Shown piece after piece: positions 8,615 to 18,021 of a stretch of DNA of 64,000 nt. The stretch covers positions 1 through 64,000 of the forward strand of contig CALVEK010000008.1 in NCBI GenBank assembly GCA_944326555.1, read 5' to 3'. A program made the position numbers and the translations under genes. Below the pieces are notes generated by a model. The model was not told the origin of the DNA. It saw nothing but the letters and a program-made list of their open reading frames with translations, and made no database searches. This DNA is from Candidatus Gastranaerophilales bacterium. GTDB taxonomy: Bacteria > Cyanobacteriota > Vampirovibrionia > Gastranaerophilales > Gastranaerophilaceae. Positions within the stretch are counted from its first letter, which is position 1. Each line of letters starts with the position of its first letter.

Positions 8615-9868
8615 TTATATATCATTTGATGAAAGATAATCGTTCATCTTTTCATAATCAAACTCGTTTTCCCAACGAGCAATAAAAATTGTTGCAATAC
8701 AATTACCAATTAGGTTAACGGAAGTCCTACCCATGTCAAGAATCTGATCAATACCAAGAAGTATTGCAACCCCTATAAGAGGATAGTTCAGACTTGACAA
8801 TGTACCGGCCAAAACAACCAATGCAGCTCTTGGAACACCAGCCACACCTTTTGATGTAAACATTAAAGCAAACATAATTACCAATTGATGTTGAAAAGAC
8901 AAATCAATACCAACAAACTGCGTAGCAAACAAAACTGCCATAGACAGGTACAATGTACTTCCATCCAAGTTAAAGGTATATCCTGTAGGCATAACAAAAC
9001 CTACAATATTCTTTGGCACTCCAAATTTTTCCATTTTTTCCATAGCTTTTGGTAAAGCAGCTTCGGAACTGGCTGTAGAAAAAGCTAATAAAGCAGGCTC
9101 CTTAAGTGTTTTCAGTAAACCTAAAACAGGTATTTTTACTATTTTACATACCAAAAGAATTATAAAAACTAAAAATACAAACAATGCAAAATACAAAGAA
9201 AAAACAATTTTCACATAGTTTTTTAAAATTCCGATACCACTATTGCCAATAGTACTTGCAATTGCAGCAAAAACACCAATAGGAGCAAACCACATAACAT
9301 ACTCAGTAAACTTAAACATTATCTCAGACAGCGAATTCAAAACATCCATCATAGGTTTTGCTTTCTGACCTACTGCACAAATAGCAAGTGCAAAAAACAA
9401 GCTGAATACAACTATCTGTAATAAATTCCCTTCCGCCATAGACTTAACAACACTTGACGGGAATATATCAATAACCAACTGAGACAATGAACTATGGGAA
9501 GAAACTGCTCCCATCTTGGAAACCAAGTTCATATAAGTTGAAGACACATTGGAAATATCAGCTACACCAGCACCAGGCTGAGTAAAATGACCAATACCTA
9601 ACCCAATAAACAAAGCCGCAATAGTAACAACTTCAAAGTAAACTATAGTTTTTATACCAATTTTACCAAGACTCTTTATATCACCATGTCCTGCTATACC
9701 AATAACAAGAGTAGCAAATAATAAAGGCGCTATAATCATCTTAACCATGTTCAAAAACATCATGGCCAAAGGAGATAACTTAACAGAAAATTCAGGAAGC
9801 AAAACACCGGAAATAACACCTAAAATCAATGATATTATTATGTATCGAGTCAACTTAATGTTCTGCAA
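8615..9868 (-). CDS. Dicarboxylate/amino acid:cation symporter (DAACS family)
   Basis: Secondary transporter coupling Na+ or H+ to uptake of glutamate, aspartate or C4-dicarboxylates. The 417 residues form many hydrophobic segments. The family's re-entrant serine-rich motif appears as SSEAALP, and the TM7 motif as NLDGST (usual NMDGT). The C-terminal GVAGVPRAALVV and DRTSVN-like stretch (DMGRTSVNLIGN) also match. The start codon is TTG with GAGGA 7 nt upstream. Substrate choice between GltP-like and DctA-like cannot be resolved here. Length and motifs indicate a complete, functional carrier. Confidence 0.92.
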   Translation of the reverse strand: MQNIKLTRYIIISLILGVISGVLLPEFSVKLSPLAMMFLNMVKMIIAPLLFATLVIGIAGHGDIKSLGKIGIKTIVYFEVVTIAALFIGLGIGHFTQPGAGVADISNVSSTYMNLVSKMGAVSSHSSLSQLVIDIFPSSVVKSMAEGNLLQIVVFSLFFALAICAVGQKAKPMMDVLNSLSEIMFKFTEYVMWFAPIGVFAAIASTIGNSGIGILKNYVKIVFSLYFALFVFLVFIILLVCKIVKIPVLGLLKTLKEPALLAFSTASSEAALPKAMEKMEKFGVPKNIVGFVMPTGYTFNLDGSTLYLSMAVLFATQFVGIDLSFQHQLVIMFALMFTSKGVAGVPRAALVVLAGTLSSLNYPLIGVAILLGIDQILDMGRTSVNLIGNCIATIFIARWENEFDYEKMNDYLSSNDI

Positions 9869-9952
9869 AGAATTGTCCTCTTCTAACTAAACAAATACCA
9901 GACAACACAATTATAAAATAAAAATAATCATAAGAAAAGGAAGCCAAAGCTG

Positions 9953-10939
9953 TTACTTTGTACGTGATAACTTCTCAATACGTTTAGATTCATCTAAAAA
10001 GTCATTAGAAAATTCATTTTCACCTGACATTTCAGACATATCGGAAGAATGCTTGACATCTTCGCCTAACGACTCAATTTCCTTGTTATCAATTTCTTTA
10101 ATAATTTTGATTTGCTCATTTCTTCGTCTCTGCTGCTCAGCTTTGCTCATTTTCATATAAGAATTTTGGTAATGGTCAAGATTCTTAAATTGATTTCTTT
10201 GAACAACAATTTCAACTCTGCGATTTTTAGCTAGTGAAGCTGCATCTTTGCCGGTTGCGACAGGTCTTGTATCAGCATAACCGACAGCAGACATAACATC
10301 AGGCAAAATTTTAAATCTGTCTATAAGGTACCTAACAATAGAAGATGCTCTTGCAGAGGACAATTCCCAGTTAGAAGGATATCTACCACTAACAGGAATA
10401 CTATCTGTATGCCCTTCAACTCTAATGGAGTGTAAAGCAAATTTTTCAACAATTAATTTTCCGATTTTTTCCAAAATCTCTTTAGCAGGCTCACTCAACT
10501 CAGCAGAACCGGACTTGAATAAAATATTTTTATCAGTAATTGTTATAACAAGCCCTCTTTCATCAATAGTAGCACTTACTCCGTTCAACTCTCCAGATTT
10601 AGCCAAATCCTCAACATCTTTTTTTATTTTGTCATAGGATTCTTGCTCATATCTTTGGCTTATATACTCCATCAGCAGCGTATCTATCATAGAATCAGCC
10701 GAACTGGTATCCATAACGGAGTTACCTGAAGACATTACTCCGCTGCCGCCATCTAAAATAGATTGAACACTAAAGGCTTTTTTCAAAGATTCTTCAACTT
10801 TTTTAAATTCATTAACATTAATCTGAGATAAAGCGTACAAAACAACAAAAGTTGCAAAAAGCAGTGTCATAAAGTCGGCATAAGACACCAACCATCTTTC
10901 TAAATTTTCATGATCTTCTGCTTTTTTCTTTCTTGCCAT
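9953..10939 (-). CDS. motB: MotB-like stator protein with OmpA/peptidoglycan-binding domain
   Basis: Stator subunit that anchors an ion-driven motor to peptidoglycan. The N-terminal WLVSYADFMTLLFATF segment contains the essential proton/sodium-binding Asp (Asp22) in a single membrane helix (about 20-40). An OmpA-like domain (about 130-245) carries GHTDS and the NWELSSARA motif. The C-terminal ~80 residues are charged and probably disordered. It follows motA by 10 nt, as in standard motAB operons. No flagellar structural genes are in the window, so the partner may be a flagellum elsewhere or another stator-driven system. Confidence 0.93.
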   Translation of the reverse strand: MARKKKAEDHENLERWLVSYADFMTLLFATFVVLYALSQINVNEFKKVEESLKKAFSVQSILDGGSGVMSSGNSVMDTSSADSMIDTLLMEYISQRYEQESYDKIKKDVEDLAKSGELNGVSATIDERGLVITITDKNILFKSGSAELSEPAKEILEKIGKLIVEKFALHSIRVEGHTDSIPVSGRYPSNWELSSARASSIVRYLIDRFKILPDVMSAVGYADTRPVATGKDAASLAKNRRVEIVVQRNQFKNLDHYQNSYMKMSKAEQQRRRNEQIKIIKEIDNKEIESLGEDVKHSSDMSEMSGENEFSNDFLDESKRIEKLSRTK

Positions 10940-10949
10940 ATCCTAAAGC

Positions 10950-11717
10950 CTATGCTGCATCAACATTCATGTGGCTATCCAAAATATAAGCCATTAGCTT
11001 TCTTTCAATCAAAGCAGGGCTTTCACCTGCCTGAATAGCCAATATACCTTCTATAATAACTTCTTTTTTAAGAAATACTTTTTTATACTTAAATTTTAAT
11101 TTTGTTGAAAAAGGGATAAATATAAGGTTAGCCGCACCAACACCATAAACAGTGGCAACGAAAGCAACTGCAATACCGGCACCTAATTTTGATGGATCAG
11201 AAAGGTTCTGCATAACCTGAATTAACCCTAATACTGCACCAATAATACCAATCGTTGGAGAAAAACCACCGGCAGACTCCCACACTTTTGCACCGCCTGC
11301 AACTTTATCCTCCAACAAAGCGACCTGTGTTTCCATCATCTGCCTAACAAGAGCAGGATCCGTACCATCAGCTACAGCTTCCAATCCCATAACCATAAGA
11401 CTATCCGATGCTGTTCTTGCTTCTTTTTCCAAAGAAATAGCACCCTCTCTTCTTGCCTTTGTCGCAAATTTTATAATTTCTGCAATCAATTCTTCAAAAT
11501 TCACGTTTTCACCCATAAAAACATCTTTTAAAAGGACAAAAGCATTTTTTAGTTCGACTACAGAAAAACTCAATATAACAGCACCAGCAGTACCACCAAA
11601 TACAATAAAGGCAGCTGTAATTTGCAAAAGCTGACCTACATTACCACCTTCCATTGCTTGACCAATTAAGATACATACTATCCCAAAAAATATGCCGACT
11701 AATGAGGTAAAATCCAT
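10950..11717 (-). CDS. motA: MotA-like stator/ion channel protein
   Basis: Membrane channel subunit that pairs with MotB to convert ion flow into torque. The 255 residues show the MotA/ExbB layout: two N-terminal membrane helices, a cytoplasmic loop with many charged residues (FATKARREGAISLEKEA), and two C-terminal helices (GFSPTIGIIGAVLGLI, GVGAANLIFIPFSTKLK) that form the channel. GGAG lies 11 nt upstream of the ATG. It is the first gene of a motA-motB pair. The combination with MotB's conserved Asp indicates a working stator. Confidence 0.93.
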   Translation of the reverse strand: MDFTSLVGIFFGIVCILIGQAMEGGNVGQLLQITAAFIVFGGTAGAVILSFSVVELKNAFVLLKDVFMGENVNFEELIAEIIKFATKARREGAISLEKEARTASDSLMVMGLEAVADGTDPALVRQMMETQVALLEDKVAGGAKVWESAGGFSPTIGIIGAVLGLIQVMQNLSDPSKLGAGIAVAFVATVYGVGAANLIFIPFSTKLKFKYKKVFLKKEVIIEGILAIQAGESPALIERKLMAYILDSHMNVDAA

Positions 11718-11800
11718 ACTAATCTAATCTCCAATAATACACATATTTATATTAAATAATAACATTAAACTTTTGAAATCGTATATTTAACTTAGATTGA

Positions 11801-12475
11801 TTACACTTTAACCTTATTTGAAACAGTTATAGGAGGGGCTTGCAAATATAAAGGCTTCAATTTTCCCCAGTTCCAGTTATCAACGGGTGTTGAATTAATC
11901 TTGTTAAAAACGATTTTATTTAAAAATAAACCGAGATTTTCATTTTTATCAGTATAGATTCTTGAACTAACCCCATTGTCCGACAAATAAGCATGAGACG
12001 ATGAATCTGCAATTATCAAATAATCAAACAAATTCATCTTCAATAAATCCTCAGCATCTGTCAAACAAGGTTTAAGTATCTCCTCATTTGCTTTATATAT
12101 CGCTGTATAGTATTTATTTTTCCTTGCATCTAAAACAACCAATGTCTCCTTATCAGAGTCATTAAGATGAGACAAAATTTCTAAAGAACTGATTCCAACA
12201 AGAGGAATCTCAAGCTGCTGAGCAAAAACCCTTGCTACTGTAACACATGCTCTTATGCCTGTAAAACTTCCTGGGCCTACATTCGTACCAATAACGTTTA
12301 TATCTTTCATAGAAAGATTGTTTGATTTAAGAATAGATACGATTTCCGGAATTAAAAAAGCAGAATGATATTTTTCATTGTGATTTTCTATCACAGAAGA
12401 AGCTAAAATATTACCAGCGGAAGAAAGTGTTACATAAGTCTTATCAAGACTTGTATCAAATGTCAAAATATTCAA
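11801..12475 (-). CDS. tsaB: tRNA threonylcarbamoyladenosine biosynthesis protein TsaB
   Basis: Partner of TsaD and TsaE in making the universal t6A37 modification of ANN-decoding tRNAs. The ASKHA-like N-terminus starts ILTFDTS, and the family motif GPGSFTGIR-A is intact at about 70-80. At 224 residues the length is typical. It overlaps the tsaE stop by 4 nt (ATGA), so the two are translationally coupled. TsaD is not in the window. Convergent or unrelated genes flank the pair. Confidence 0.95.
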   Translation of the reverse strand: MNILTFDTSLDKTYVTLSSAGNILASSVIENHNEKYHSAFLIPEIVSILKSNNLSMKDINVIGTNVGPGSFTGIRACVTVARVFAQQLEIPLVGISSLEILSHLNDSDKETLVVLDARKNKYYTAIYKANEEILKPCLTDAEDLLKMNLFDYLIIADSSSHAYLSDNGVSSRIYTDKNENLGLFLNKIVFNKINSTPVDNWNWGKLKPLYLQAPPITVSNKVKV

Positions 12476-12945
12476 GACTTCATCTCCTCTAAAATCTTTT
12501 CATATTTTTCACCAACAGCATAAAAATCAAAATTTCTTACAGTTTCATCAACATATTCTATTTTGATTTCTATCCTGTCAAGAGGCAGCTCTATATCAGA
12601 AAACTCAGCCCATTCAACCATTGTCAAAACATTAGGTCTCGAGTATTCCATTAGCTCATCAACGATTGTACGAACACCCTCTTTTTCGAGCCTATACAAA
12701 TCAAAGTGATAAACAGGCATCTTTCCGGACAAGTACTCATTTATAATAACAAAACTAGGACTTGTAACTTTTTCCTTAACATCAAGATGCTTCGCGACCA
12801 ACTTTGTAAAAGCAGTTTTACCTGCACCAATATCGCCATACAAACAGACAAAAGCGCCCTCTTTTAAAATAACTTTTGAAAATTTAGAGGCAATAATATC
12901 AGTATCATCAAGATTCTTTGAGATGAATGTAAATATCTTTTCCAT
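12472..12945 (-). CDS. tsaE: tRNA threonylcarbamoyladenosine biosynthesis ATPase TsaE
   Basis: Small P-loop ATPase that regenerates the TsaBD complex during t6A synthesis. The Walker A motif GDIGAGKT is at about 37-44, followed by the SPSFVI-NEY and HFDLYRL stretches and the late VEWAE motif typical of the family. Length (157) is normal. No Shine-Dalgarno precedes the ATG; a weak TATTCT lies 6 nt upstream, so this could be leaderless, though the hexamer is poor. It is the first gene of a two-gene operon with tsaB. Confidence 0.95.
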   Translation of the reverse strand: MEKIFTFISKNLDDTDIIASKFSKVILKEGAFVCLYGDIGAGKTAFTKLVAKHLDVKEKVTSPSFVIINEYLSGKMPVYHFDLYRLEKEGVRTIVDELMEYSRPNVLTMVEWAEFSDIELPLDRIEIKIEYVDETVRNFDFYAVGEKYEKILEEMKS

Positions 12946-12976
12946 AAGTAAAGAATAACATAAATAAAAACAAAAA

Positions 12977-13004
12977 TTGATAAATAAAAAAAAAGCATTA
13001 TAAA
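12977..13004 (+). promoter_or_regulatory. Leaderless-type promoter
   Basis: TTGATA (12977-12982), 16-nt spacer, TATAAA (12999-13004), then exactly 6 nt to the ATG at 13011. No usable Shine-Dalgarno. Confidence 0.6.
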
Positions 13005-13010
13005 AAAGGT

Positions 13011-13523
13011 ATGAAAATTTTATTAAAAAAACTGTTAATATTACTTACGCTTATGGTTCTGACATGCAGCACAGTAGAGAGCATGACACTCAAAGCCGGT
13101 GTCTCTTTATCAAATCAAGTTCCAAAAGGATTTTTTGGAAGCTGGCAAATTAAGTCTACAATGACATACAGCAATAACAAAGAAATTTTTAATGAAGAAT
13201 CCACAGATTATTGGAACTTATCAAAAGTTGGAGACGTCATAACATTATCAAACCCTCTTTCCGGAGCAGAAGCATCTGTAACGGTTGAAGAAGTAAAAGG
13301 CAATCAAATAAAATTTACACATATCACAGAGGGTAAAAATGCAAAAATGATAGAAACACCAACTTTAACATTAAATGGTGAAAATTTTTCTGGAACTGAT
13401 AAAATAGTTCTAGAAAAATATAAGTACGGGGAAAAAATCAGCACTGATGTAGTGATATACAAAATCAATGCAAAAAAATTATCCGGTAGCTCAATTGATT
13501 CAATCCTCGGAAAATACAACTAA
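13011..13523 (+). CDS. Secreted hypothetical protein
   Basis: No family recognised. The first ~24 residues form a signal peptide (KK-rich start, LLILLTLMVL core) with a possible lipobox-like LTCS; a cysteine at 19 could be lipidated, but the motif is weak. The mature ~145 residues are beta-strand-rich, with alternating polar and hydrophobic residues (GSWQIKSTMTYS, DVITLSNP, GNQIKFTHI), resembling a small lipocalin- or DUF-type beta barrel. It precedes trxB by 32 bp on the same strand and may share its transcript. Confidence 0.7.
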   Translation: MKILLKKLLILLTLMVLTCSTVESMTLKAGVSLSNQVPKGFFGSWQIKSTMTYSNNKEIFNEESTDYWNLSKVGDVITLSNPLSGAEASVTVEEVKGNQIKFTHITEGKNAKMIETPTLTLNGENFSGTDKIVLEKYKYGEKISTDVVIYKINAKKLSGSSIDSILGKYN

Positions 13524-13555
13524 GAGTATTAAGAATAAACTGAAGAGAGAAAGAT

Positions 13556-14518
13556 ATGAGTGAGAAAAAAAGACTTGAATATGATGTAATTATACTTGGC
13601 GGCGGACCTGCAGGATTATCTGCCGGCATATACGCAGCAAGAGGAGCCGCCAAAACAGCGATTATTGATATATCAATGTTTGGGGGACAACCGTCAAATT
13701 ATCTTGAGTTAGAAAATTATCCTGCATTGGGAAAAATTGGCGGATATGACATGATGGAAAAATTTGAAGAGCATGCGGACATGTTCAACATTGACAAATA
13801 CCCAATGCAAGAAATTGAATCAGTAAATCTCATTAGTGAAACTAAAACAATAGTAACTAAAGATACAATTTTTGAAGCAAAATCGATAATAATAGCTACA
13901 GGAGCACAAGCAAAAAAACTTGGAATTCCCGGAGAAAAAGAGTTTATAGGTAGAGGCGTAAGCTACTGTGCAGTCTGCGACGGAGCATTTTACAAAGACA
14001 AAGTTGTAGCAGTTGTAGGTGGCGGAAATGCAGCTGTAGAAGAAGGCTGTTACCTTACAAAATTTGCAAAAAAAGTCTACATAATTCATAGAAGAGACCA
14101 ACTGCGAGCAGATAAAATCGTTCAACAACGTGCTTTTAATAATGAAAAAGTTGAATTTATCTACGACACAGTTCCCGTTGAGATTCAGGGCAATGACAAT
14201 GTGGAAAACTTTGTTGTAAAAAATGTCAAAACAAATGAAATAACAAATCTGAAAGTCGATGGAGTATTCCCTTACATAGGATTTTCACCAAATATCGATT
14301 ACGTAAATGCTCAACTACAACAAGACGAAGGCGGTTTTATAATAACTGATGAAACAATGCAAACATCAATAAAAGGAGTCTTTGCAATAGGGGATGTAAG
14401 AAAAACTCCTCTAAGACAAGTAATAACTGCAGCTGCAGACGGTGCAATAGCCGGATGTTATGCAATCAAATACCTTGAAGATGTTGCAGAAAAAGTATCA
14501 GAAAAGGTTCTAAAATAA
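13556..14518 (+). CDS. trxB: Thioredoxin reductase
   Basis: FAD-dependent enzyme that passes electrons from NADPH to thioredoxin. FAD-binding GGGPAGLSAG is at residues 15-24. The redox-active CAVC is at 138-141, the NADPH-binding GGGNAA follows, and the HRRDQLRA motif carries the arginines that read the NADPH 2'-phosphate. The C-terminal GVFAIGDVR FAD motif is intact. Length (320) fits the low-molecular-weight TrxR class. An AGAGAG Shine-Dalgarno precedes the ATG. Confidence 0.96.
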   Translation: MSEKKRLEYDVIILGGGPAGLSAGIYAARGAAKTAIIDISMFGGQPSNYLELENYPALGKIGGYDMMEKFEEHADMFNIDKYPMQEIESVNLISETKTIVTKDTIFEAKSIIIATGAQAKKLGIPGEKEFIGRGVSYCAVCDGAFYKDKVVAVVGGGNAAVEEGCYLTKFAKKVYIIHRRDQLRADKIVQQRAFNNEKVEFIYDTVPVEIQGNDNVENFVVKNVKTNEITNLKVDGVFPYIGFSPNIDYVNAQLQQDEGGFIITDETMQTSIKGVFAIGDVRKTPLRQVITAAADGAIAGCYAIKYLEDVAEKVSEKVLK

Positions 14519-14611
14519 AACAAAAAAACAGTACACATGCCTGTTATCGTTTAATACTAAAATATAGACAATTAACTAATGTTAAAGATTAGTCATAATC
14601 ATCTTTTAATG

Positions 14612-14617
14612 TAAAAT
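14612..14617 (+). promoter_or_regulatory. -10 element for leaderless amidase mRNA
   Basis: TAAAAT followed by exactly 6 nt and the ATG at 14624. No Shine-Dalgarno; -35 match is weak (TTAGTC at 14589). Confidence 0.45.
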
Positions 14618-14623
14618 ATAAGT

Positions 14624-16507
14624 ATGATGAAAAAAATATGGCTAATCTTTTTCATATTTATAACAACTTTATTTAGCAGTGTTCAAGCCGAAGAAGCATT
14701 AAAGATAAATTCAATAAATTTTGATAATTCAGACAATATAATCTTTCTTACTTCTGTAAATAAAGTTCAATACATAAATGTCAAATCAATGAAACTATCA
14801 AACCCGGATAGAATATCTTTTGACATAAATAATGCCATACTTACAAGACCAAACAGCAGCTGGACTCTGAAAAACAGCGATATAAAAAACGTAAAACTTT
14901 CACAATTTACAACAAATCCCAATGTTGTAAGAATGGTGATTGCATATAATAAGGACTTTAACGTTAACAAACTTAAACTATACAGAATCGATAACAATAT
15001 AGTTCTTTCCTATAACAAAAACACCTACCCTCAAACAAACTACAGTAATATATATAACGATGAATCATCAACAAAAAACAACTACTATGAATACACAACA
15101 ATAACAGAAGACACAAAAAACACCCCTACAGAACAACAAAACCAAAACTATGTACGTTCACCCGAGGTAACAGAAATACAAAAAGCATTCAATGCAAAAG
15201 GTGAACTGATAAAAAAAGATGCAAGTCAAATTACAATAAAAACACAAAGAGAAACAAAATTAAAATCAAGATTTTATGTAAATAAAATTGATGTAAAGAG
15301 AGGCAACGCTCTAATCAGAGGTGTTGGACAGATTGCTGTAGAAAATACCTTTGTCCTGACAAACCCATCAAGACTCGTATTCGATTTACCAAATACCTAC
15401 GTCGCACAAAGCATAAGAAACAAAGAATATGTACTATCAGAAAATGAGACAATAAAAATTGGTCAAAATGAACCAACAAAAGCTAGGATAGTAGTTACAA
15501 CAAATAACCCTGATAAATTTCGTCCAATTTATTCCTATGACAGACAAAGCATATTTCTTGCCCACGATGATAGAATTTTAGGGTTAAAACTTTACGACAG
15601 GACCTCTGCAATATATACCTACAGTGCAAAAAAAATCGATGATACAACAGATGTGCTGCAATTCGTTTTTACAGAACCAATCATTCACTCAATAAAGAGA
15701 CTGGATAACAAAGTAGAGATTAATCTCCATAATTCATCAGGTTTTAACCACGATGCTTACCAAAAGAATCTTGACTCAGAAACACTCTCAAAGTTAAGAA
15801 CAGATAAACTCCCTTACTCGGGAATAAAGATAATTATTCCTATAAAAAAGACAACAATACTGGACTACCAAGAGAGTTTTGATAACAAACAGTTAAAATT
15901 AACCATAAAAACACCCAAAGAGGCAGAAATTACACAATCAAAACCAACTCCTGCTATAATCAAAAAGAATCCTAATGTCAAAACAATCGTTATAGATGCA
16001 GGCCATGGTGGTTCTGATGTCGGTGCAACAAGAGAAGGTATTTACGAAAAAGACATTACGTTAGACATGTCTAAGAGATTAGCAACAATACTCAAGAAAA
16101 AGGGCTTTAATGTTCTGATGGTAAGAGATAACGATTCTTATGTATCTCTTCAAGACAGAGTAACATTTACAGAGAAAAATCAAGGAGACCTCTTTGTTAG
16201 TATACACGTAAATTCAAGTGTTACACCTGAAGGTAACGGATTAGAGACACACTACTATACACCGCAATCATACGAATTTGCGCAAATAGTACATAAAGAG
16301 TTCGCTAATGCAATAGACTCCAAAGACAGAGGATTGTTTAAGTCAAAATTTTATGTTATTAATCATACTACTTGCCCATCAATTCTTGTAGAAACAGGTT
16401 TTATATCAAATCCTGAAGAAAGGAAAGAATTGATGACAACACAAAGGCGACAAAAAACTGCAGAAGCAATTGCAAAAGGTATTTTAAAATATTTAGGTAA
16501 GAATTAG
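14624..16507 (+). CDS. amiC: N-acetylmuramoyl-L-alanine amidase with AMIN domains
   Basis: Periplasmic hydrolase that cleaves the stem peptide from peptidoglycan during septum splitting. A signal peptide (1-22) is followed by two or three AMIN domains (about 25-130, 217-320 and possibly 335-430) that target the enzyme to the wall. The Amidase_3 zinc domain is at 453-625, with ligands His461 (DAGHGG), Glu475 and His528 (SIHVNS) and catalytic Glu590 (LVETGF). Tandem AMIN domains are typical of cyanobacterial amidases. Its stop overlaps the start region of murI, so the two wall genes form an operon. Confidence 0.93.
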   Translation: MMKKIWLIFFIFITTLFSSVQAEEALKINSINFDNSDNIIFLTSVNKVQYINVKSMKLSNPDRISFDINNAILTRPNSSWTLKNSDIKNVKLSQFTTNPNVVRMVIAYNKDFNVNKLKLYRIDNNIVLSYNKNTYPQTNYSNIYNDESSTKNNYYEYTTITEDTKNTPTEQQNQNYVRSPEVTEIQKAFNAKGELIKKDASQITIKTQRETKLKSRFYVNKIDVKRGNALIRGVGQIAVENTFVLTNPSRLVFDLPNTYVAQSIRNKEYVLSENETIKIGQNEPTKARIVVTTNNPDKFRPIYSYDRQSIFLAHDDRILGLKLYDRTSAIYTYSAKKIDDTTDVLQFVFTEPIIHSIKRLDNKVEINLHNSSGFNHDAYQKNLDSETLSKLRTDKLPYSGIKIIIPIKKTTILDYQESFDNKQLKLTIKTPKEAEITQSKPTPAIIKKNPNVKTIVIDAGHGGSDVGATREGIYEKDITLDMSKRLATILKKKGFNVLMVRDNDSYVSLQDRVTFTEKNQGDLFVSIHVNSSVTPEGNGLETHYYTPQSYEFAQIVHKEFANAIDSKDRGLFKSKFYVINHTTCPSILVETGFISNPEERKELMTTQRRQKTAEAIAKGILKYLGKN

Positions 16508-16509
16508 TG

Positions 16510-17313
16510 ATGGAAGAAAAAAACAAACCAATAGGAGTTATGGATTCTGGTGTCGGAGGACTAACTGTTCTTAAACAAATGGTAGAACTATGTCCTCAAG
16601 AAGACTACATATATATTGGTGATACCAAAAATCTGCCTTATGGAGAAAAGTCCAAAGAAGAACTAATAAGCATTGCTAAGAAAATATTTGACTATTTTGA
16701 AACCCGACAAGTAAAAGCCGTCATCATGGCTTGTAATACAACCTCTGCAACAGTTTATGATGAGTTTAAAGACAAGTACAGTTTTACAATTTATCCTCTG
16801 ATTCAAATTGCATCAAAATGCATAACAATGGATAAAAAACTTACAAAAATTGCAGTTATGGCAACAAAAGCAACAGTAAATTCTCACAAATATAAACAAG
16901 AGCTTCAAAAAAGCAATCCCAACGTTGAAGTGTTCGAACAAGCCTGCCCTATGTGGGTACCAATAGTTGAAAAAAATATAACTGACTTTGATGAAAAACA
17001 AGTAATTTGTGAGTATTTGGATAATGTTCTTGAATTTAACCCTCAAAAAATAATTCTCGGATGTACACACTATCCGTACTTGCTTAATAGAATAGAGAAA
17101 TACGCAGCAAAAGATTTATTTATTAATCCTGCAAGAATATTTGCAAACTACGTAACAGCAGATTTAAAAAACAATAATAAACTAAAACAGCTCAAAAATA
17201 CTCAACGGAAAGGGCATATTGAGTATTTTGCAAGTGCATCACCGGAAGAATTCAAAAAAAATGCGGAAATATTTATGCCACACACAAAAGTTCCGGAATT
17301 GATAAGTTTATAA
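16510..17313 (+). CDS. murI: Glutamate racemase
   Basis: Makes D-glutamate for peptidoglycan. Both catalytic cysteines are visible in the family motifs ACNTTSAT (Cys near 73) and GCTHYPYL (Cys near 184); the opening DSGVGGLTVLK motif is intact. The ATG at 16510 is 2 nt after the amidase stop; a GTG at 16507 in the same frame is possible but less likely. A bidirectional terminator follows the stop. Length (267) is normal. Confidence 0.96.
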   Translation: MEEKNKPIGVMDSGVGGLTVLKQMVELCPQEDYIYIGDTKNLPYGEKSKEELISIAKKIFDYFETRQVKAVIMACNTTSATVYDEFKDKYSFTIYPLIQIASKCITMDKKLTKIAVMATKATVNSHKYKQELQKSNPNVEVFEQACPMWVPIVEKNITDFDEKQVICEYLDNVLEFNPQKIILGCTHYPYLLNRIEKYAAKDLFINPARIFANYVTADLKNNNKLKQLKNTQRKGHIEYFASASPEEFKKNAEIFMPHTKVPELISL

Positions 17314-17346
17314 AAAAAGTCCCAATCCAAAGATTGGGACTTTTTA
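17312..17346. terminator. Bidirectional terminator between murI and speD
   Basis: AAAAAGTCCCAATC and GATTGGGACTTTTT form a 14-bp stem with a CAAA loop; it ends murI (+) and speD (-). Confidence 0.95.
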
Positions 17347-17362
17347 TTAAAACATCTAAATA

Positions 17363-17809
17363 TTAAAATTGATTTGCAATTTCAAAAGGTGTTTCTGATA
17401 CGTGAGAAGCTGAATCAATCTTACCTCTTTTTAATTCAGAGAAAGATGCCTTTGTTGAATGAAACGCGTTTTTCAAAAATTCATAAGCAACTTTAGGATC
17501 GCACTTATCTCCACAAGTAAATAAATCAACAGCTGCATAGCCAAGCTCAGGCCAAGTATGAATAGCAAGATGACTTTCTGAAATAATAACAACACCACTC
17601 ACACCATGCGGACTAAACATGTGAAAACACTTTTGTACGATTGTAGCACCACACTCTAGTGCTGCATCAATCATTAAACTTTCAACTAATTGAGAATTAT
17701 TTAAAATATTAGGATCACACTCAAAAAATTCTGCCAAAACATGCTGTCCAAGATATTTAGCATTGGGATCTACGTGGTAAGTATCAACAACAGTCATCGG
17801 TTTAGTCAA
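17363..17809 (-). CDS. speD: S-adenosylmethionine decarboxylase proenzyme
   Basis: Pyruvoyl enzyme that decarboxylates SAM to supply the aminopropyl group for spermidine. The self-cleavage motif SESHLAIHTWPE is intact; Ser79 would become the pyruvoyl group after cleavage at Glu78-Ser79. The downstream FTCGDK supplies the catalytic Cys. The 148-residue size matches the prokaryotic class 1B form, slightly extended at both ends. The start is TTG with GGAG 9 nt upstream; an ATG 12 nt further in is an alternative. The by-product methylthioadenosine is probably recycled by the MtnP encoded at 22.2-23.0 kb. Confidence 0.95.
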   Translation of the reverse strand: MTKPMTVVDTYHVDPNAKYLGQHVLAEFFECDPNILNNSQLVESLMIDAALECGATIVQKCFHMFSPHGVSGVVIISESHLAIHTWPELGYAAVDLFTCGDKCDPKVAYEFLKNAFHSTKASFSELKRGKIDSASHVSETPFEIANQF

Positions 17810-17869
17810 TTCATTTATCTCCTTTTCTAATACAATGTGTATATTTTACAATTAAAAATATAGTACTAT

Positions 17870-17902
17870 AAAAATAGCAAAAAATTAATTTTTGTTATTT
17901 TT
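17870..17902. repeat. AT-rich inverted repeat upstream of speD and the OmpR regulator
   Basis: AAAAATAGCAAAAA and TTTTTGTTATTTTT pair with one mismatch around a 5-nt centre, in the 212-bp gap between the divergent genes. It could be an operator or simply AT-rich structure. Confidence 0.45.
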
Positions 17903-18021
17903 AATTCAAATATCTTAAACTTTCTAAATATAATAGATTATATTTGCATTTTTGTTTATTATACAAATAGATAAATCATTCAAATAATTGAGTTTTTAAT
18001 AAAATCCACCGAGGCATTAAG

